From Apostichopus japonicus (taxonomy: Eukaryota > Echinodermata > Holothuroidea > Aspidochirotida > Stichopodidae): a stretch of 64,000 bases of DNA. Below are positions 35,820 to 44,800 of this stretch, one piece after another (within the stretch, counting starts at the first letter, position 1; every line of letters starts with the position of its first letter). The stretch covers positions 28,821,111-28,885,110 of the forward strand of contig NC_092576.1 in assembly GCF_037975245.1 (NCBI RefSeq), written 5' to 3'. The notes beneath the pieces are model-generated. The model worked only from the letters and a program-made list of their open reading frames with translations, was not told the origin of the DNA and ran no database searches. Made by a program: the position numbers and the translations under genes.

Positions 35820-38800
35820 TATATAAACATACATACATAACATATGTATATAAATATATATTTATATCCGCATCATGATCTCTCGGTTACAGTTTCAATA
35901 ATTGGCTCTAGAGTTGATGCAGTTGTTTGATTTTTTGTGCCAGGATATATCATGTATTAATTTACAAAGAATTGGCTTGTACAATGGAGACTTAACACTT
36001 CCATGCTCTACAAAAGCGAGTAGTATCTCCTAGCTTGATGAGAATTACTCTTACGTCCCATCTGGTTCCGATTTTATGAATCATTACAAAGTCGATGAAA
36101 ACTTAGTGGTCCAATTTACATATAAGTTATCATAATTTTCAATATTGCTTTACAATATTGATGCAACTCAATAAGAACGACCAAAAATATTAGTATCTTA
36201 TATTTGTTTGCAGCATATTATTAGTAAAAAGTTGCTGGATTTCACCCCTTTAGAAATATAAACAAGCAAAAGTTCTTTTAAATCGAGTCCCTGCCCAACT
36301 TGCACGTTTTGCTAACTTCAGCTCTTTCCCGGCAATTACATTTTACAGTACACTATCTAGGAACGGTTTTCGTGTTTTACCGGAATCATTTCTAGCAAAT
36401 GTACCAAAGTTACAAAAAATGTAAGTATATTTGTGATATCAAATTAAATTAATGCATAGGCGATCTTTACATTTCACAACAGGTGCCACTGTTGAGACTA
36501 TCCGCTACTGCCTAATGTCCTGGCGAATTTACTGTATTGTATTAATCATTGCTATACTTCCGGGTATGACTTAAGTGAAATGCGCCAAAAGTAAAATAGG
36601 AAATTGTAAGTTCTTAAGTATTGTTTTGAGTAGGTTTACATTGAGTTCGAGAAACTATCTAAAGCGGTTGTCTTGAAAAGCGAAAATAGATTTGGGTGCT
36701 ACAGGAATATTTCATGTTAGTTTAGATTCGTTCTTAATTGGACTCGCGAACGAATTTCGAACGGACATGATGAAACTTGGTCAGAGGGAAATCCATAAAG
36801 TCTTCAGTTGAAGTGTCATGTGATTCAGAACTAATATGATTGAAAAGTAGTTATTTTTATTACGTAATATTAACATTCTATAGTCTTCTCAGTTTCCATA
36901 TCCATTGCTCTCCACAGAGAAATCGCCCACAACGGCATAAAGGTTCTCCCTAAAGATTTGTTTCAGCGAACAACTAACCTAACACTGATGTACGTGTAAA
37001 ACCAAAGAAAAAAATATGTATTTTTAGAATGGTTTAGGATGTACTTGGATCTAGTTTTATTATTCTGATCTTCTGCTTGAACTAATGACTTCCCTGACAG
37101 TAATAATTAATACTTGTATAGTGTTCAAACATGTTTAAGCTAACAGAAAACAATACATTGGGATCCCCAGGGTGATATAATATTCTAAACGCGAATCTGC
37201 TGATTTCACTTAAACCTTTATTGTAAGATGGTGTGTTCGTAGTAATGTCATATGAAGGAAACAAACTGCTACATTTCTGTTTTTTTTTTATATGCTTCCA
37301 TTTCCTGAACTTAGAGGTAGTTAAACCAACGATGCGTTAACGGAAGATTTATCAAATTGGGAGTGATTTGCGATTGAATTCTGGCAGCCAAATTATTAGC
37401 TTAGTTTAAATTTTAAGGTTTTGTCGTAAGTAACGGTCGGTCGTACCTAACGTTATACGTTTGCCTCTGTCTTGGTATGAAGTGCAATTGCAGACAACGT
37501 ATTGCAGTTGATATTATCTTCTTCGAGGCAATTTTTTTCTCTCTACAGAATATTATCTGCCAACGAAATAGAGCGATTACCCCTCGATATATTTGCACCA
37601 GCCACCAAGGCGTATTATCTTTTGTAAGTGATTTTATTTTTATAATTGATGACTTTCCGTTGTTAAATAAGCAAATTTGTAACGGAGAAAGTGTTAATTA
37701 ACTTGAACTGATTAACTAAATTTTAACAGAAATAGCTCTATAATTAAGAGAAACATAAACATGTCACGCCCGACATGGGCCAATCTGTTTTATAACACTT
37801 TCTATATGGGATGAAACTAAAATCGATTTCGGAAAAGGCGTCCGTATCAATCCTGCCTTTTACTTTCAGTCCAAAAGTGTGACTATTTGAAGTAATCGGC
37901 AATTGAATTGGGAAAAATTAATTAAGGTGTCAGTGTTGAATATGATTTATATATTACATTTTATGTACAGGAAGCTATCGCATAACCAGTTGAGAAGCTT
38001 GCACGTAGACACTTTTTACAGGAATCAGGAAGTTAGAAGCATGTAAGTGTAATGAAACATTGGCTACCATCTTAAATATTTCTCAATGTATGGGGTTTGT
38101 GTGTTTACAACATATGTATTTGGTTAAATGCCATTTGAACCGTGATTTACTTATTTTCCTTTCAAGTTGTAACATTTATAGACGATGCTTTAATTTTCAG
38201 ACTTTTTAGTATGATGTGATGGTTTAGACTCGGTATATTCCATTTAAAAGAACTAAATGAATAAACAATAAACGGATAGTGATCTGCATAGCCAAATTGA
38301 AAATTCGAGGATATTAGGTCCAACTGCTATTTTTGTATACTCTGTTCATTTCACTTTTTGCTTTGACTGCAAAATGACGACATTCGTTGAGAAACATGCG
38401 AAAAGTACACGTTTAGAGAAATGTATGAAACGAAATATTTAGCATTTAAATGCCTGGCTTTCGATTTGCTCATAGCAAATATTCCGGCTAAATGATAAAC
38501 ACTGTAGTAGCAGGCATCTCTAGTTATATATAATATGAGGGAAAGTTCTTGTTGTTACACATTTGCTATCTAGTAGAAACAATCTTATTTATATATTTTT
38601 AATTATCGTAGAGAGATGTCCTACAACTTTTTCAGAGAGCTTCCCGCTGGACTCTTCTCCAAGAATTCGAACATTAGAAACATGTATGTGTACGCTATAC
38701 GGTATAATCTTTCCTAATAAATAGTCGTTAATTTTTCTATGTCTATGAAAGTGATAAACCATACTGAATATAAAACTGAGGATCAATCAGTTGTCATCTA

Positions 38801-41800
38801 CAAATGGATCCATAATACGTGCCCCCAGACTTTCAATTTCATGTGCACTTCACAATCCAATATCCAGCTTATAATATGTTTGTTAGGGGGCATAGGAAAA
38901 GCCACTTACTTGTATACCTTGTGACTGAGAAGGAAGAGCTTTACATGTATTCATTGCTCTAAACGACGGATATCTGTCAAACATCTTCTTTATGTTTCGA
39001 CAATAGCATATTAAAATATGGATGATCGGTACCTTATTAAGGTATACTCAAACCCGTCTCCTCTTTTTTTAGTATAAAATTGTAGTAGAACATAAATATT
39101 TTTATCGAACCTTTCTTCCAGAAATTTGTCAGGCAACCGACTCGAGACTTTACCAGTGACCTTGCTTTCAAATAATACCAAACTTAAACGACTGTGAGTT
39201 TCAAAAGAGTATAGAGCCACTGTAAGACATCGCTCAGTAAATAATTAACTAGTTCCACTAAGAAAACACAATATCCAGATTACCTTGTAATAATGAATGG
39301 CAATAAATGGTGAGTCGGTCACATTTACACTCATATTGCAGTGTTTTACTGAACAATAGGATGTCTCTGGCAATAGCAATGTCATATGTTTTTTATGATG
39401 TACTAAATGTTTCTTTCATTTGTTCACTTGTTCAGCACCTACCGTATTTATGAAATCATATTGTATTAATGTTATTATTACCTGTCAGGCCCTGGTAATA
39501 GTATGTGCTGCAAAAGTACGTACGTTAATCTAACAGTTGCTATAAGAGTTATATGTGTGATTCGGTGTACTATTAGATGATAAGCCCTTACCATGCTATC
39601 ACATTAAATTGGTTTTCTCTATTCCAATACAGACACAGATAACCTGCTTACTGACATACCCCCTGGATTTTTCAATTCGACACCGAACATATACTACCTG
39701 TAAGTATTGTGATGTAGGCTAGTCGTTAGTTTTTTGTTGTAGTTTTTAAGTTAGTAATATAAGCAAGATCTTGTAATCTGTCGCGCCATACGATCTTTGG
39801 AAGTAATCCATCGAAATTTAGAAAGGCCGACAGGAAAAAAATGCCTGTATTGGCTTGGAAGTACCATCGTAGATGCTTCATTTGTAGTGAAATATATAAC
39901 TGGTTTTCTTACTGTGTAAAAAAAAAATAACACTTAGCAACTGCCTTAAAGTTTCGCTCAGTGATCACTCGAAATTAATTATCCAATTTATTGACGTGAA
40001 AAATGTGTTATAAAGTTAATATACCTAATAGACCATTCCAAGCCATGCTGATTAAAAGGTCAGCTCGCTTCCAAATGTTTCGGATGAGTTAACTGCTACC
40101 TAGATATGCAATATGTTGCCAGTTAAGGATGACCAATGAGTTGGGATATGGTGGTAAATACAGTTATATGTGAGACATTCAAGAAATATCCTCAGATTTA
40201 AGAGTGGCAACTCGTCTCTTTTAATATGTGCTTTATGTAAAATACCGCAAATATCGTTGTTACTCTCAACAGCTACAGGACAAAATTTACATTTTACTAT
40301 TTAATTTATTTCGTTCTATTCAGCGTTCTTTCCAACAATAAATTACATCACGTTCATCAACGCTTCTTTATCGGACTAAAAGACATTTCTTACTTGTGAG
40401 TAGAGTTTTTTTTCTCAGTTAAAGCTATATTATTGCTGTTCATGTTACGTACTGGTATAGCTGGGCTGGCTTCTTTATATTGTATGAAACAAAAGCGATT
40501 TAATTAGATTTATTTATATACATATATATATATATATATAAAATCTGTTTCCTTAACATCTCTTGCAGGTCACTTTCAGGAAACAACATTCGACAACTGC
40601 CGGCGAAGCTCTTTTGCAATATGACAATCAGCTATTGCATGTATTTAAATTTCATAATTCCAAAGCTGTTCTGTAAAAACTTACTTAGTCTTTCTTCTCA
40701 GGTGTATAGTAACCAGAATAATTTTGTTAGCTTCCCCTAAACCAATAACGTTCTACGCACATTTTATTGAATGTAATACAATTTCAAGAAAGCTGGCATT
40801 TTTTCCTTTTACAACCGAAATTGAACACAGTGTGTCAATTTAATAAAAAACAAATATCAAATTAGATTAATTTAACTTAAGTAAAAGTAAGTTTGCCTCA
40901 CGTTTCGATCCTAGCAGGATCTTCATCAGAGGCTAAATGACAAGTTACAGTTCAGAATGGACTAAAACACGCGCAGAATACAGAGCACGGTGAACACAAT
41001 GAGATACATGTAAGGGGGATTAGTCTACTAATCCCCTTACATGTATCTCATCGTGTTCACCGTGCTCATTTAACCTGTCTGTATTCTGTGCGTGTTTTTG
41101 TCCTTTCTGTTACTTTTGTTACTCTATTTCACATGCTCTCTAGTGGATCAGCAGGTTGCTTACAGTCTTATTTTATTAAGATTAATTTAATTATGTTTTT
41201 CTTTACTTCTATACTCATTCATAGTGTTTGTCGAATATTTTCATTGTTGAATGAGAGTATTTTAATTAAAACCAAGTCAGATCATACAAAGTCAATTTAT
41301 CAATAGTATCTTTAAACATTCTATAGTTTTGCTGTTCTATTTCCTTGCTAATTTATCTTATTTATTAGTCGTTTCTTTAAGCACACTTTCAATTCTTGGT
41401 TTCTTTTCTTGTTATTCAATCATACGCTGCAGAGACCTTTCTAACAACAGTTTAACGGAAATACCGTTCGGGCTATTTAATTCTAGCCATACCAAACACG
41501 ACGCGCGGTTGCTGCTATTGCAAAGAAATAACCTCACTTGTGTACGAAATGGATTATTCGATGGATTTAGTAGACTAGGCAATATGTGAGTAACATACCT
41601 GATTGTTTGTAGAATGGCTAGGCCTATATGTTTGGGCTTATAGTGTTATATTAACCATAACATATCAATACGTAACAAACAAACAAACAAAACCGTAACA
41701 TATCAAACCATAACATTATCACCTATCAATCCGTTCGACATTTGTATCCTACTTTCGGTTTAAGATTTCTCAATAACAACGAAATCAGTGAAGTGGAGGA

Positions 41801-44800
41801 AAACGCTTTTGCAGACATGCCTATTGAAAACATGTAAGTCAAAACTTGGTCCTATTAATTATTACATTTCAGCATGTTTTTTTGTTCCTTGTCTCCTCTT
41901 CGTTTCGCCAGATCATGGATGAAGGACATTAAATAACTTTCATTTTATTTCAAAGCTACCTCTTTTATAACAAAATCACACAACTCAAGAACAGTTCATT
42001 CACGAAGACAGAAATACAATCAACGCTGTGAGTACTTTTGACTGTTAATAGTTGTTTGTTCTTGTTGGCAGCAATGGCGTGCGGAAAATGTTAATGTAGT
42101 GGTTGAGAGTGGTAAATTCAACATTCCGCAACTGCTTTATGGAGGGGCATGAAACTTTATATATAAGGGCGTGGTACAGCACCGGTTGCAACCGACTGTC
42201 GTATAAGAGTAATAATTAAGCCTATATAAATATCTCTGGACGCAAGGTTTTGTATCGTACTTTGTATAAGGCTGAAGAAAGGGAGAGTGTACACCTGTAT
42301 GAATCGTCTAATTTTTCTATCATCAGAATACTAAATTCGCCGATTGAGATATTTCCCCCGAATGAGGATGGGAGTGCATAGCCATATCCACTAACCTATC
42401 TACTTCCTCCTTTGCTGATAATGATGACAACAGCGGCGTCATTCGTACATTTTATTAATAAATAAAGGCCCATGTTGTACACTGATGTTTCATTTTTTTT
42501 TTAGCATCCGAATAGCTAGTACCAATGACAAATATGTTTAACTTTGTTAACTCTGCGTCATTTCTCGTTTTATGTCCATCAAAGACATCTTTACAAAAAC
42601 CGTCTCCAATTCATCTCAGCGAATGCTCTCGAAGATATTCCCGATCGGATGAAAATGTAAGTTACACGCTTACGATATCTTGCATCAATGAACACATTGT
42701 AACTTCTGTACATTCTGTCGGAGCCATGGTTTATTTATACAAGATTGGACATTGTCCAAATCATGTCATATAGTTACATATTTCAGCTCCATTGGCTGTT
42801 AGCCTGTACATTGTAGTATGTTCCGTAGATTTAATGTTGCTTTGTTACACTTGTACGTTTTATGTCTAATTTCCTCGTTTCTTTGAACTGTACCCTTAAG
42901 GTGGATGGATTTACGATATTATTGGAACACAACATCCAAAAAATATAGTGTTCATACCACAACAGATGAGAATCCCACGGAAAATACATATATGGCAATT
43001 TATTTTTAAACAGGGTTTATACATTAGTTGGTTACTTCAAGATTCAACACAAACAGATAATAACTCAAAGAAAATATGTTTGCATCATTATTATTTCAGA
43101 CTGCTTAGCTGTGCTTACTTGAAGTCTTTACCGATGCCAAACCGAAATATCACCAGGTACAGAAGAAAAGTAAATCCTTCATGGCGGTTTAAATGAAGAT
43201 TATTGGTTATTTGATGTACTGCTTATTACCGTATAATTGCCATCAACGACGTAAATATTCGTATGAGAGTGAGTGAGGAATATTTGAACCATACTCAGAT
43301 TATAAATTATCTAAAGATGTCAAACAAGTATCACTAGGTATAATTGGAAAACATCAGTAAATTCTACATGACATTTATAATAAAAATTGTGATTTCTGTT
43401 AATCACCATATGATTGCACTCAACATCCCAATTACGACTGTGATACATAAAAACAAATTCACTGCAACTCCTCTTTCCGTTATATTTTTTTATTGCATGA
43501 AAGTTGCTGTGAGAGAGCGAGATATATCTGAAAATGCTCGTCCGTTTATCTGTGTATACACACACATTCCTTAACATTGCCAGCTTATACAAACATACCA
43601 TTAAGCCAAGGTTCCGTAAACAAACAAGAATATATTTTATCAAATTACCACTCATCTCAATTGCTCATAAGAATAAAGAAACAGAAAAACGTCCTGTTAA
43701 CACGTTCGAATGGCTTTGGAAGTAAATTTAATCCCATTTTTTTCAAAGTGAATGCGTTACGAACAGTTTTGTCCCTACACTAACGTTCAGTCATGCTGGA
43801 AATATCTTTTATGAGATCCTAAGACACCAAGGCTTTAACTGTACATTGGAACGTGGTAGAGCCATATGTCGACCCTGTCCCCCTGGTAGCTATGGCAACG
43901 AAAGTGGTCAATGTACTCCTTGCCCTGCTGGTGAGTGAAATCTTAATGAACTGTTTATATATACTGTCTACAAGTATTATGTACAGGCTTTCACAGGTGG
44001 GAGGGGTCATTGCAAACTGAACGACTGATTAAGCCGTGGACCATTTTTATGGATTCAGCAAAGACGAATAACGGATTTAATAAAGGAGAGGTGTACTTGG
44101 GGTCGCTAAAACATATTTACAAGTGGTTGAATTTTTTACCTCCCCCAAAACAAAAACGACGTTTAAAAGTTCAAATACTGCAAATTGAGTACTATAAACT
44201 ACATATGTGGTTCATAATCATTTACGTCAATAATATGTCATAGCTATAACCATCTTTGAAAATGTAATACATTCATTAAATTTTTCAGTCGCCCTCTTCT
44301 GTTTATATAGGTGGTTTTTATCAAGATGATATCGGAACCAATTCGTGTATTCGCTGTCATATCGGTAGCTTTGTTAAAACTGGAAATGGCTCATCATCAA
44401 TGCAGTGTATATTCTGTCCCGAAGGAACTAAACTAAGTACTTTCGCTGGATACCGAGCCTGTCCCTGCAAAGATAACTACACTCGCTTACATCGATTCGA
44501 GAAATGCTCAGTATGTCTTGAAGAAGGATTGAACTGTTCTCAAGATTACAAGGCTCTTTTACCAGGCTATTACTGGAATTGGACTTTTCCCAAAGCAAGT
44601 TTAAAAGAATATTCTAATTTTGTTCTGAACCTACAAACTGAAAATGTACATTATGATCAATCCACCGTTGAATATAAGCAATTGATTCCCAGAGTATTTG
44701 CTTGTTCAAGACCTGAAAATTGTGTGAATAATAACAGTCATATAGTAGATGGAATAGCTGGTTCATGTGCGGCGGGTTACAGAGGATGGCTCTGTAGTAA

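Noticed and set aside
24690-43156. CRISPR-like regular array of short units
   Set aside because: Units are diverged 72-nt exons with splice sites, hundreds to thousands of bases apart, encoding LRRs.
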